Positions 45,750 through 53,895 of a stretch of 54,515 bases of DNA are shown here, piece after piece; the stretch's first letter is position 1, and every line of letters starts with the position of its first letter. Below the pieces are notes generated by a model. It ran no database searches and was not told where the DNA came from. It saw only the letters and a program-made list of their open reading frames with translations. The position numbers and the translations under genes were made by a program. The stretch is from Lachnospiraceae bacterium (lineage in GTDB: Bacteria; Bacillota; Clostridia; Lachnospirales; Lachnospiraceae): contig JAILAF010000016.1 of the NCBI GenBank assembly GCA_024681775.1, forward strand, positions 1 to 54,515, in the 5' to 3' direction.

Positions 45750-47195
45750 ATGAAAAAGGTTTTGTTTGTGGCATCGGAGGGAGTTCCTTTTGTAAAGACG
45801 GGCGGCCTGGCAGACGTTGTGGGCAGCCTTCCGAAGTACATTGACCGGAAATACTTCGACGTTCGTGTTTTTCTTCCGAAATACGCCTGTATGAAGCAGG
45901 AGATGAAGGACAAGCTCACCTATGTGGACCATTTCTATATGGACTACAACTGGCAGAATGTCTATGTGGGTATTTTCCACGCCCAGATCGACGGCGTGCA
46001 TTACTATTTCATCGACAATGAGTTCTATTTCAGCGGGCCCAAGGTCTACAACGACGATCCCCGCTACGAGATTGAGCGCTATGCATATTTCTGTAAGGCC
46101 GTGCTTTCCGCACTGCCCGTCATCGATTTTCGCCCTGACCTGATCCACTGCCACGACTGGCAGACCGGCCTCATTCCCGTTTATCTGAAGGAGCGTTTTG
46201 CCGGCGGCGAATTCTACCACGGAATCAAGACCGTCATCACCATCCACAACCTGAAGTTCCAGGGAAAATGGGATGTGAAGACCGTGAAGGATCTCACCGG
46301 ACTTCCCGATTACTATTTCACTCCCGATAAGCTGGAGTCCTACAAGGACGCCAACCTCTTAAAGGGCGGTATCGTCTTTGCCGATGCAGTGACCACCGTG
46401 TCCGACACCTACGCCGAGGAGATCAAAATGCCCTTCTACGGCGAGGGCCTGGACGGGCTGCTCCGTGCCCGGGCCAATTCCCTCCGGGGTATCGTGAACG
46501 GCATCGACTACAGTGATTTCGATCCTTCCACGGATCATCAGATCGTGAAAAAATACAACGCCGTCAACTTCCGCAAGGAGAAGGTGAAAAACAAGCGTGC
46601 CCTCCAGGAGGAGCTGGGACTCACCGTGGACGAGAAGAAGATGATGATCGGTATCGTTTCCCGTCTCACGGACCAGAAGGGACTGGATCTGGTGGCCTAC
46701 ATCATGGACGAGCTCTGCCAGGATGACATCCAGCTGGTGGTGCTGGGCACCGGCGAGGAGCGGTACGAGAATATGTTCCGCCACTTTGACTGGAAATACT
46801 CCGGGAAGGTGTCCGCCAACATCTACTACTCCGACGGTCTCTCCCACAAGATCTACGCCGCATGCGATGCGTACCTCATGCCCTCCCTCTTTGAGCCCTG
46901 CGGACTGAGCCAGCTCATCGCCCTGCACTACGGCACCGTGCCCATCGTCCGCGAGACCGGCGGCCTGAAGGACACTGTCATTCCTTACAACGAGTACGAG
47001 GGGACCGGTACCGGATTCTCCTTCGTGAACTACAACGCCCACGAGCTGCTCCGCACCATCCGTTACGCCGAGCAGGTCTACTACGACCGCCGCAGAGAGT
47101 GGAACAAGATCGTGGATCGCGCCATGGCCGTCGACTACTCCTGGGCCGTGTCCGCGAATAAATATCAAGAAATGTACGACTGGCTCATAGGCTAG
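45750..47195 (+). CDS. glgA: Glycogen synthase
   Basis: 481-aa GT5 enzyme adding glucose from ADP-glucose to alpha-1,4-glucan. N-terminal VLFVASEGVPFVKTGGLADVVGSLPKYI holds the KTGGL donor-binding loop (K16-L20); also CHDWQTGLIPVYL, TIHNLKFQG, VNGIDYSDFDP, IVSRLTDQKGLDL and MPSLFEPCGLSQLIALHYGTVPIVRETGGL. Start: ATG 45750 is 10 bp after GGAGG, while ATG 45741 is only 1 bp after it. A strong terminator follows. Confidence 0.95.
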   Translation: MKKVLFVASEGVPFVKTGGLADVVGSLPKYIDRKYFDVRVFLPKYACMKQEMKDKLTYVDHFYMDYNWQNVYVGIFHAQIDGVHYYFIDNEFYFSGPKVYNDDPRYEIERYAYFCKAVLSALPVIDFRPDLIHCHDWQTGLIPVYLKERFAGGEFYHGIKTVITIHNLKFQGKWDVKTVKDLTGLPDYYFTPDKLESYKDANLLKGGIVFADAVTTVSDTYAEEIKMPFYGEGLDGLLRARANSLRGIVNGIDYSDFDPSTDHQIVKKYNAVNFRKEKVKNKRALQEELGLTVDEKKMMIGIVSRLTDQKGLDLVAYIMDELCQDDIQLVVLGTGEERYENMFRHFDWKYSGKVSANIYYSDGLSHKIYAACDAYLMPSLFEPCGLSQLIALHYGTVPIVRETGGLKDTVIPYNEYEGTGTGFSFVNYNAHELLRTIRYAEQVYYDRRREWNKIVDRAMAVDYSWAVSANKYQEMYDWLIG

Positions 47196-47220
47196 GAGCA
47201 AGTCTATTATCCGGATTCAT

Positions 47221-47254
47221 AAAAAACACAGCGCTGATGCTTGCATCAAGCGCT
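47221..47254 (+). terminator. Rho-independent terminator after glgA
   Basis: AAAAAACACAGCGCT / AGCGCTGTGTTTTTT outer stem with an inner GATGC / GCATC pair and a T-run. Because of the A-run it could also work on the other strand. Confidence 0.92.
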
Positions 47255-47271
47255 GTGTTTTTTTGAAGACG

Positions 47272-47430
47272 TATAATCGTCCTGCGACAGCGGGACGATT
47301 ATAGAAGGCGAAGCCTTCTATAATAGGCGAAATAGGTGAAGTTCGTGCAATCGTCCTGCTGTAATAAGTTTTCTTTATCTCGGATGATAAATACTCCGTA
47401 ATTTTTTTGAAGATACCGAGATGATAAGAT
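47272..47430 (+). promoter_or_regulatory. Structured leader/intergenic region before the sulfur operon
   Basis: TATAATCGTCC (47272-47282) / GGACGATTATA (47293-47303) forms an 11-bp stem; TATAGAAGGC / GCCTTCTATA (47300-47309 / 47313-47322) forms a 10-bp stem with a GAA loop that shares TATA with the first. A second AATCGTCCTGC occurs near 47349-47360 and can compete for GGACGATT. Further on ATCTCGG / CCGAGAT (47378-47384 / 47416-47422) can pair. No known riboswitch consensus is recognised. Confidence 0.5.
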
Positions 47431-47529
47431 TCTCTCAATTACAACTCTTCTATGCACCGGCGATAAATGACATTTATGAAGTGGTCCCCGCCTCCCGGGC
47501 GTAAGGACCCTTGGAAAGGAGTTTGGGAT

Positions 47530-48405
47530 ATGGCAGGAGAGATCAACTATGCGGAGCTGAAAAAAGGCGGCTTTATGAAGCAAAAGCAGAAGGGCTTCGG
47601 GTCGCTGAGACTCAAGGTCATCGGTGGGAACCTCACCGCCGAGAACATCCGGGTCATCTCCGAGGTGGCGGAAAAATACGGTCGCGGTTATGTACACATG
47701 ACCTCCCGCCAGGGCGTGGAGATCCCCTTTATCAATGTGGAGCAGCTGGCGGAGGTGAAGGAAGCCCTGCTGAAAGGCGGCGTGGAGACCGGTGTCTGCG
47801 GCCCCAGAGTCAGAACCGTCACCGCCTGTCAGGGCTCCGAGATCTGTCCCAGCGGCTGCATCGATACTTATACCCTGGCGAAAGAACTCGACGAGCGCTA
47901 CTTCGGACGGGAGCTTCCCCACAAGTTCAAATTCGGCGTGACGGGCTGCATGAACAACTGCCTGAAGGCCGAGGAGAACGATGTGGGCATCAAGGGCGGC
48001 ATGGAGATCACCTACAACGAGGAGCCCTGTTTTTCCTGCGGTGTCTGCGTGAAGGTCTGCAGGACCGGCGCACTCTCCATGGAGGACGGGAAGGTCGTTC
48101 TGGATGCTTCGAAGTGCAACCACTGCGGCAGATGTGTGAAGAGCTGTCCCGCGGATGCATGGGTCGGGACCCCTGGATACATCGTATCCTTCGGCGGTAC
48201 CTTCGGTAATTTCATTTATCAGGGAGAGGAGCTGCTTCCCATCATCGGGGACAAGGAGACTTTGTTCCGGGTGACCGACGCAGCCATCGAATATTTTGAA
48301 GAAAATGCGAAGCCCAGCGAGCGGTTCCGGAAGACTCTGGAGAGACTCGGCATCGACGGCCTGAAGGAGAAGGTCCGGAAGGCTTATGAGGGCGGAGAGG
48401 AGTAA
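47530..48405 (+). CDS. Sulfite reductase-like siroheme/Fe-S protein
   Basis: 291-aa dissimilatory-type (AsrC/DsrA-like) sulfite or nitrite reductase. Residues 20-70 form the ferredoxin-like half domain (GSLRLKVIGGNLTAENI, HMTSRQGVEIPFI). The siroheme-4Fe-4S ligands fit C100-x5-C106 (TACQGSEIC) and C140-x3-C144 (TGCMNNCLKAEENDVG). Two bacterial ferredoxin clusters are inserted at C167/C170/C173/C177 and C196/C199/C202/C206. It should reduce sulfite to sulfide (or a related oxyanion) in the cytoplasm. ATG 47530 follows AAAGGAG; the frame is open upstream but has no homology. It heads the sulfur gene cluster; no AsrA/AsrB partner is adjacent. Confidence 0.9.
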   Translation: MAGEINYAELKKGGFMKQKQKGFGSLRLKVIGGNLTAENIRVISEVAEKYGRGYVHMTSRQGVEIPFINVEQLAEVKEALLKGGVETGVCGPRVRTVTACQGSEICPSGCIDTYTLAKELDERYFGRELPHKFKFGVTGCMNNCLKAEENDVGIKGGMEITYNEEPCFSCGVCVKVCRTGALSMEDGKVVLDASKCNHCGRCVKSCPADAWVGTPGYIVSFGGTFGNFIYQGEELLPIIGDKETLFRVTDAAIEYFEENAKPSERFRKTLERLGIDGLKEKVRKAYEGGEE

Positions 48406-48407
48406 TT

Positions 48408-48662
48408 ATGGCAGCAGAAGTGATCGAATTCGACGAGCAGGTAGATATTACGGATGTGGTATGCCCCATCACCTTTGTGAAGGCAAAAGTAGCCATCGAC
48501 GAGTTGGAGGACGGCCAGGTGATCGCCGTCAGGATGAACGACGGTGAGCCGGTACAGAATGTCCCCCGCAGCATCAAGGAGGAGGGGCATCAGATCCTGA
48601 AACTGGCGGACAATGAGGACGGAACCTATACCCTCTATGTCAGAAAGGTGGAAGAGGCATGA
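48408..48662 (+). CDS. TusA-like sulfurtransferase/sulfur relay protein
   Basis: 84-aa protein of the TusA/SirA (YedF) family, which carries sulfur as a persulfide on a conserved cysteine. The CPxT-like motif is VVCPITFVKAKVAIDEL with C19; the family fold continues in EDGQVIAVRMNDGEPVQNVPRSIKEEGH. It begins 2 bp after the sulfite reductase stop and its own stop overlaps the next start (ATGA). The neighbours suggest a role in passing reduced sulfur to the carrier protein encoded at the end of the cluster. Confidence 0.88.
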   Translation: MAAEVIEFDEQVDITDVVCPITFVKAKVAIDELEDGQVIAVRMNDGEPVQNVPRSIKEEGHQILKLADNEDGTYTLYVRKVEEA

Positions 48663-49687
48663 GAAAAAAGAAACTGTGGGCGCTGATCGCCCTTGTCCTG
48701 CTTCTGGCAGGCTGCGGGAAAACCGCGAAAGCGCCGGAAGCCCCGGCAGAGGTGGTCACGGAGACCGCGCCGGAAGCACCGGCTGCAGCGGCCGAAACGG
48801 AAGCCGTTGCACAGACCGTTGCCATTGAAAGCGAGGCTCCCGCTGAGGAGCCCGCGACCGATTATGTTTTTACGGACGACCTGGGCAGAGAGGTGACGGT
48901 GAAGCGTCACGACCGGGTGGTCACATTGCTGGGGAGCTTTTGTGATGAATGGCTCCTTGCGGGCGGCAGCGTGGTAGGCACCGGAAGCGACAGCTTCGCC
49001 TCCCTGGAGCTGGACCCTTCCGTGGCGGATGTGGGAGAGCACAGCGAGCCGAACCTGGAAGTGATCCTGTCTCTGGAACCGGATCTGGTGATCGCCTCCT
49101 CGTCCTTTGACGAGCAGATCGCTCTGGAAGAGCCCCTGGAGAGCGCAGGCGCCGTCGTTGCCTATTTTGATGTGAAGAGCTTTGACGACTACCTGTCCTC
49201 CCTGAAGATCTTTACCGACATCACCGGAAGAGCGGATCTGTACGAGCAGTACGGCACCGCTGTGGAAGCGCAGATCGCGGAAGCAAAAAAACAGATCGAT
49301 GGAACGCAGCCTACCGTGCTCTTTCTCAGAGCCACTTCCTCCTCCGTGAAGGTGAAGGGCAGCAAGGGAACCGTCGGGGGAGAGATCCTGGCGGATCTGG
49401 ATACGGTGAACATCGCCGACTCCGATTCCCTTCTGGAGGATCTGAGCCTGGAAGCCATCATCGCGGATGATCCCGACTATATCTTCGTGACCACCATGGG
49501 ATCCAACACCGATGCGGCTCTGGCCGTGGTGGAGGAGGCGCTGGTGAGCAATCCCGCATGGCAGACCCTGCGGGCGGTGCAGAACGGGAACTACTACATC
49601 CTCGAGAAGGAACTGTACAATTCCAAGCCCAATGCCAGATGGGGCGAAGCCTATCAAAAGCTGGCGGATATCCTGTATCCTCGATAA
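48659..49687 (+). CDS. ABC importer substrate-binding lipoprotein (BtuF/FhuD type)
   Basis: 342-aa lipoprotein (lipobox LLLAGC near residue 17) with an Ala/Glu/Pro-rich linker (residues about 20-62) and a class III binding-protein fold: DDLGREVTVKRHDRVVTLLG, DVGEHSEPNLEVILSLEPDLVIASSS, TDITGRADLYEQYG, PDYIFVTTMGSNTDAALAV. This class serves siderophore, heme, cobalamin and molybdate importers. The substrate is not readable from sequence. It forms a complete importer with the next two genes and lies inside the sulfur cluster with coupled starts. Confidence 0.88.
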   Translation: MRKKKLWALIALVLLLAGCGKTAKAPEAPAEVVTETAPEAPAAAAETEAVAQTVAIESEAPAEEPATDYVFTDDLGREVTVKRHDRVVTLLGSFCDEWLLAGGSVVGTGSDSFASLELDPSVADVGEHSEPNLEVILSLEPDLVIASSSFDEQIALEEPLESAGAVVAYFDVKSFDDYLSSLKIFTDITGRADLYEQYGTAVEAQIAEAKKQIDGTQPTVLFLRATSSSVKVKGSKGTVGGEILADLDTVNIADSDSLLEDLSLEAIIADDPDYIFVTTMGSNTDAALAVVEEALVSNPAWQTLRAVQNGNYYILEKELYNSKPNARWGEAYQKLADILYPR

Positions 49688-49708
49688 GCGGAAAGGGAAG
49701 GTCTTCAG

Positions 49709-50716
49709 ATGAAAAAAAAGGCACATGCAAACAGCCGCATATTTTTCCTGCTGTCCGCGGTGCTTTTGGTGCTCCTGATCCTGCTGGGCCTGGGACTGGG
49801 CAGCGTCAGGATCCCTCTCCGGGAGATCCTGCGGGTCCTGTCCGAGGGCGATGCGGAAACGGCAAATGCGGTGATCCTCCGCTCCGTCAGACTTCCCCGG
49901 GTCCTGGCAGGGATCCTGACAGGAGCAGGCCTCGGCGCTGCAGGCGCCATCCTGCAGACAGTGCTGAACAACTCCCTGGCCAGTTCCAATACCATCGGTG
50001 TGAATTCCGGTGCGGGATTTTTCGTGATGCTTTCCATGATCTTCTTTCCGAAAGATCCGGCAGCCAGATCCGGCATGGCATTCCTGGGAGCCCTGATCAC
50101 GGTGCTGTTCATTCTCTGCCTGGCCTATTTCGCGGAGAGGTCCAGAGTGACCATCATCCTGGCGGGCATCACCATTTCCAGTTTTCTGTCCGCTGCCATG
50201 AATCTGATCAAGACATTGGATGACAGTATTGTCATAAACTCCCTGACCTTTTCCATCGGTTCTCTGGCGGGGGTCCGCCTGAGCAACCTCGCCTATCCTG
50301 CCATAGGGATCCTTCCGGCGATCCTGATCGCCACCCTTCTGGGGAAGGCGTTAAACATCATGAGTCTCGGGGACGGGACGGCCATGAGTCTGGGACTTAA
50401 GGTCCATCACTATCGGATCGTTTTTGTGCTCCTTGCCAGTCTCCTGGCGGGATGTGTGGTCAGCTACGCCGGACTCATCAGCTTTGTGGGGCTCATCGTT
50501 CCCCACGTGTGCCGGTATTTTACAGGGCATGATGCGCGGGTCCTGATCCCTGCATCCGCCCTTCTGGGAGCGGTGTTTGTGCTCATCGCCGATCTGGCGG
50601 GCAGAGTGCTCTTTGCTCCCTATGAGCTCCCCGTGGGGATCCTATTGTCCCTTTCGGGGGCCCCCTTCTTCCTGTACCTTCTGCTGAAGAAAGGAGGGAG
50701 ACGGGTCAATGCTTGA
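49709..50716 (+). CDS. ABC importer permease (FecCD/BtuC family)
   Basis: 335-aa permease with about ten transmembrane helices. Family motifs: LRSVRLPRVLAGILTGAGLGAAGAILQTVLNNSLA at the N-terminus and VSYAGLISFVGLIVPHVCRYFTGHDARVLIPASALLGA near the C-terminus (the GLIVPHxxR coupling region). It should act as a homodimer with the ATPase encoded next, whose start overlaps its end by 8 bp. Confidence 0.93.
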   Translation: MKKKAHANSRIFFLLSAVLLVLLILLGLGLGSVRIPLREILRVLSEGDAETANAVILRSVRLPRVLAGILTGAGLGAAGAILQTVLNNSLASSNTIGVNSGAGFFVMLSMIFFPKDPAARSGMAFLGALITVLFILCLAYFAERSRVTIILAGITISSFLSAAMNLIKTLDDSIVINSLTFSIGSLAGVRLSNLAYPAIGILPAILIATLLGKALNIMSLGDGTAMSLGLKVHHYRIVFVLLASLLAGCVVSYAGLISFVGLIVPHVCRYFTGHDARVLIPASALLGAVFVLIADLAGRVLFAPYELPVGILLSLSGAPFFLYLLLKKGGRRVNA

Positions 50717-51467
50717 ATTCAAAAACGCAGACATCCGGGTGGGCAGGACGCCCATCCTGCAGGGGATCTCCGCCACCTTCGAAAAGGGGAGGATCACCGC
50801 ACTGGTGGGGCTCAACGGCAGCGGCAAGACCACCCTGCTCCAGAGCCTGAACGGCTTAAGCAGCGTCACAGACGGACAGATCTTTCTGGACGGAGAGGAT
50901 TACCTGGCCCTGGCTCCCGGGGAGCGGGCAAAACGCCTTTCCTTTTTTTCCCAGCTCCGGGGCAGCGCACCCAACATCTCCGTTCGGGGATTGGTGGAGC
51001 ACGGGAGATTCCCCTATATGGGATTTTCCCGGAAGCGGAGCCCGGAGGACCTGGATGCGATGGAAAAAGCCATAGACTTTACGGGGCTTTCGCAGGAGGC
51101 GGACCGGCTCGTCAGCGAGCTGTCCGGCGGCATGCAGCAGAGAGCGTACCTGGCCATGCAGATCGCTCAGGAATGTCCCTACATGGTGATGGATGAACCC
51201 CAGAACTTCCTGGATCTCCCGGGGCAGAGAGAGCTGCTTCTCCTGATCCGTGCGCTGAAGGAAGAGGGAAAAACGGTGATCCTTGTGATCCATGATCTGG
51301 AAAAAGCCCTGCGGATCGCCGACCGGATCGTCGTGATGGACCGCAGGCGGATCGCAGGGTCCGGGACTCCCGGAGAATGCCTGGAAAGCGGGCTGCTACA
51401 GAAGGTGTTTGATTGCAGGATCCACCCGGCAGAAACGGAGGAGGGGATCCGCTATCTGATCGATTAA
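50709..51467 (+). CDS. ABC importer ATP-binding protein
   Basis: 252-aa ATPase of the FepC/BtuD type that powers the importer. Walker A GLNGSGKTT (K40), Q-loop region FFSQLRG, signature VSELSGGMQQRAYLAMQIAQ, Walker B YMVMDEPQNFLDL and H-loop VILVIHDLEKAL. The D-loop and switch residues are normal, so it should be active. It ends 25 bp before the LysR gene, in the same direction. Confidence 0.94.
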   Translation: MLEFKNADIRVGRTPILQGISATFEKGRITALVGLNGSGKTTLLQSLNGLSSVTDGQIFLDGEDYLALAPGERAKRLSFFSQLRGSAPNISVRGLVEHGRFPYMGFSRKRSPEDLDAMEKAIDFTGLSQEADRLVSELSGGMQQRAYLAMQIAQECPYMVMDEPQNFLDLPGQRELLLLIRALKEEGKTVILVIHDLEKALRIADRIVVMDRRRIAGSGTPGECLESGLLQKVFDCRIHPAETEEGIRYLID

Positions 51468-51492
51468 AGAGGAAAGGACGGAGGGAGAAAGG

Positions 51493-52413
51493 ATGACGAT
51501 CTTACAGTTAAAATATGTGGTAATGATATCGACCTCCGCCTCCATGCGGGAAGCCTCAGGAAAACTCCTGGTCTCCCAGCCGGCGCTGTCCACCACCATC
51601 AAGGACCTGGAGGAGGAGATCGGGATCCGGATTTTTGATCGAACCAATAAGGGGATCAGCCTGACCCCGGAGGGGACGGAGTTCCTGAACTTCGCCAAGC
51701 AGGCGGTGAGCCAGTATGAGCTGGTGGAACACAAATACCTGGTGTCGGAAGGGGGGAAGGACTACTATTCCATCTCCATGCAACACTATGTGTTCGCCAT
51801 TCACGCCTTTGTGGAGGCCATTCCGAAGAGAAAGGCGGATCATTACTCCTATCTGATCAAGGAGACCAAGACGGATGAGGTGCTGCAGAATGTGCGGGAC
51901 TATGTGAGCGAGATCGGGATCCTGTCCTACTCGGAAAATAACAGGAATGTCATTTTTAAGCTGCTCCGGGAGTACGATCTGGAATTTCACCCGCTGATGG
52001 TATGTGACACTTTCGCTTACCTCAGCAAGGATCACCCTCTGGCCGGAAAGAAGGAACTCTCCGTCGAGGAGTTGAAGGATTACCCCTGTGTGACCTTTGA
52101 CCAGTCCAACGAGAAGGAGTTTTACCTCTCGGAGGAAGCCCTGTCCGGGTATTCTTTCGGGAAGGTGATCCGAACCAATGACAGAGCCACTTCCTGCGAG
52201 ATGATCCAGAAGCTGCAGGGCTTTGCCATCGGAACGGGGATCATGACGGAGAATTCCGCGGTGAAGGATTCCTTCGTTTCCATCAAGCTGAAGGAGGAGG
52301 ATCCGCTGACCATCGGATATATCACTAAGAAAAAGCACGTGATGAGCGATTTCGGAAGACTCTACACGGAGGAGTTGGAAAAATACAGAAAGCAGGCACA
52401 GAAAACGGGGTAA
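51493..52413 (+). CDS. LysR-family transcriptional regulator
   Basis: 306-aa regulator: N-terminal winged helix (LQLKYVVMISTSASMREAS, LVSQPALSTTIKDLEEEIG, IFDRTNKGISLTPEGTEFL) and a C-terminal effector domain of two sub-domains (residues about 90-300). LysR proteins such as CysB or CmbR control sulfur genes with O-acetylserine or O-acetylhomoserine as ligand. It sits inside the sulfur cluster and 5 bp before the PLP enzyme, so control of this operon is likely. The RBS GGAGGGAGAAAGG precedes ATG 51493. Confidence 0.93.
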   Translation: MTILQLKYVVMISTSASMREASGKLLVSQPALSTTIKDLEEEIGIRIFDRTNKGISLTPEGTEFLNFAKQAVSQYELVEHKYLVSEGGKDYYSISMQHYVFAIHAFVEAIPKRKADHYSYLIKETKTDEVLQNVRDYVSEIGILSYSENNRNVIFKLLREYDLEFHPLMVCDTFAYLSKDHPLAGKKELSVEELKDYPCVTFDQSNEKEFYLSEEALSGYSFGKVIRTNDRATSCEMIQKLQGFAIGTGIMTENSAVKDSFVSIKLKEEDPLTIGYITKKKHVMSDFGRLYTEELEKYRKQAQKTG

Positions 52414-52418
52414 AAGCC

Positions 52419-53666
52419 ATGGAAGAAACAATCGGATTCTGTACGAAGCTGCTCCACGGAAGCGGGGCAGAGCGGTATGCACAGCGGGAGATCCTTCCTC
52501 CCATCTCGCAGGTCACCGCATTTTCCTACGAGAGCATGGAGGAGCTGGAGAAGGTGTTTGCCCATAAGAGCATGGGATATGCCTATACCCGGATCGGGAA
52601 TCCCACCCTTTCCGCTTTCGAGGAAAAGATCAACAGGCTGGAGGGCGGCATGGGCGCCGTCAGCTGCAGCAGCGGTATGTCGGCCATCGTTTCGGCGCTG
52701 CTTGCGATCTGTGAGAGCGGTGATGAGATCATCGCAGGGCGGGGGCTCTACGGCGGCTCCATCAATCTCTTTCACGATCTGGAAAAGCTGGGGATCCATA
52801 CCAGGTTTGCCGAAAGGCTGGACCGGGAGACCATAGAGCGCCTTGCAAACGAAAGGACCAGGGCGGTGTTCGGAGAGCTGATCAGCAATCCCTCTCTGAC
52901 TGTGATCGACCTGCAGGAGGCTTCGGAAGGGGCTCACGCGGCAGGCGTGCCCCTTTTGGTGGATTCCACCACGGCGACGCCCTACCTGGCCAATCCGCTG
53001 CAGATGGGCGCGGACATCGTGATCCATTCCACATCCAAGTACATCAACGGCGGTGGGAATTCCATCGGCGGGATCATCGTGGACAGTGGGAAGTTCCCCT
53101 GGGATTTTGAGAAGTTCACCGCCCTTTCGGAATTTAAGAAATACGGAAGGATGGCTTTTCTCCTGCGGCTGCGGGCGGACATCTGGGAGAACATGGGAGG
53201 CTGTATGGCACCCATGAATGCCTTCCTTTCCTTCATCGGCGCTGACACGCTGGGGCTTCGGATGGAGCGGATCTGCGAGAATGCGGATGCCCTGGCAAAA
53301 GCATTGGATGGCGAAGATGACATTACCGTCAATTATCTCACCCTGCCGGGCCATCCCTGCCACGCTTATGTGGAAAAGCAGCTCCGGGGCTACGGCGGCG
53401 GGATCCTGACCTTCCGGGCAGGCAGCAAGGAGCGGGCCTTCCGGATCATCAACCACCTGAAATACGCGCTGATCGCCAGCAATATCGGAGACATGCGGAC
53501 GCTGGTGATCCATCCGGCCTCCACCCTCTATGTGCATACCGGGAAGGAAGGCACGGAAGCGGCCGGGGTATTTGAAGATACGATACGGGTAAGTGTCGGG
53601 ATCGAGGATCAGGAAGATCTCGTGGCGGATTTTCTTGGTGCGGTAAGAGCAAGCCGTGAAGAATAA
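52419..53666 (+). CDS. O-acetylhomoserine sulfhydrylase / cystathionine-gamma-synthase-type PLP enzyme
   Basis: 415-aa Cys/Met-metabolism PLP enzyme. The PLP lysine is in IVIHSTSKYINGGGNSIGG (about K207); also YTRIGNPTLSAFEEKINRLEGG, GAVSCSSGMSAIVSALL, LYGGSINLF, VDSTTATPYLANPLQ and NIGDMRTLVIHPAST. Members with the GGNxxGG loop after the lysine are O-acetylhomoserine sulfhydrylases (MetY), making homocysteine from O-acetylhomoserine and sulfide or a protein thiocarboxylate. The thiocarboxylate route is supported by the sulfur carrier and ThiF-like genes directly downstream; cystathionine gamma-synthase/lyase activity is the alternative. Confidence 0.9.
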   Translation: MEETIGFCTKLLHGSGAERYAQREILPPISQVTAFSYESMEELEKVFAHKSMGYAYTRIGNPTLSAFEEKINRLEGGMGAVSCSSGMSAIVSALLAICESGDEIIAGRGLYGGSINLFHDLEKLGIHTRFAERLDRETIERLANERTRAVFGELISNPSLTVIDLQEASEGAHAAGVPLLVDSTTATPYLANPLQMGADIVIHSTSKYINGGGNSIGGIIVDSGKFPWDFEKFTALSEFKKYGRMAFLLRLRADIWENMGGCMAPMNAFLSFIGADTLGLRMERICENADALAKALDGEDDITVNYLTLPGHPCHAYVEKQLRGYGGGILTFRAGSKERAFRIINHLKYALIASNIGDMRTLVIHPASTLYVHTGKEGTEAAGVFEDTIRVSVGIEDQEDLVADFLGAVRASREE

Positions 53667-53688
53667 AAAAGGAAAAGGAGACAGAAAA

Positions 53689-53895
53689 ATGAAGATCACT
53701 GTAGCAGGAACCGGAAAAGAATTTGAGGACGGACTGACCGTGGAAAAGCTCATCGCGCTGGAGAACGTGGAGACACCGCAGTATGTCACCGTCTCCGTGA
53801 ATGAGGAGTTTGTGGACGCCGGCGCCTTTGCGGATTATGAGCTGCACGACGGAGATGAAGTGGAGTTTCTTTATTTCATGGGGGGTGGTAGATAA
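53689..53895 (+). CDS. ThiS/MoaD-like sulfur carrier protein
   Basis: 68-aa ubiquitin-like sulfur carrier. Start MKITVAGTGKEFEDGLTVEKL, then VTVSVNEEFVDAGAFADYELHDGDEVEFLYFM and the C-terminus MGGGR. Carriers of this family end in a free diglycine, which is adenylated and turned into a thiocarboxylate. Here an Arg follows the glycines, so trimming would be needed for activity. ATG 53689 has AAAAGGAG at 53673-53680. It is between the MetY-type enzyme and a ThiF-like enzyme with a 1-bp overlap, not in a thiamine or molybdopterin cluster. Confidence 0.9.
   Translation: MKITVAGTGKEFEDGLTVEKLIALENVETPQYVTVSVNEEFVDAGAFADYELHDGDEVEFLYFMGGGR

Noticed and set aside
47467..47529. Longer N-terminus for the sulfite-reductase-like protein
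   Set aside because: The extra 21 codons have no family similarity, while ATG 47530 has an AAAGGAG RBS at the right distance.
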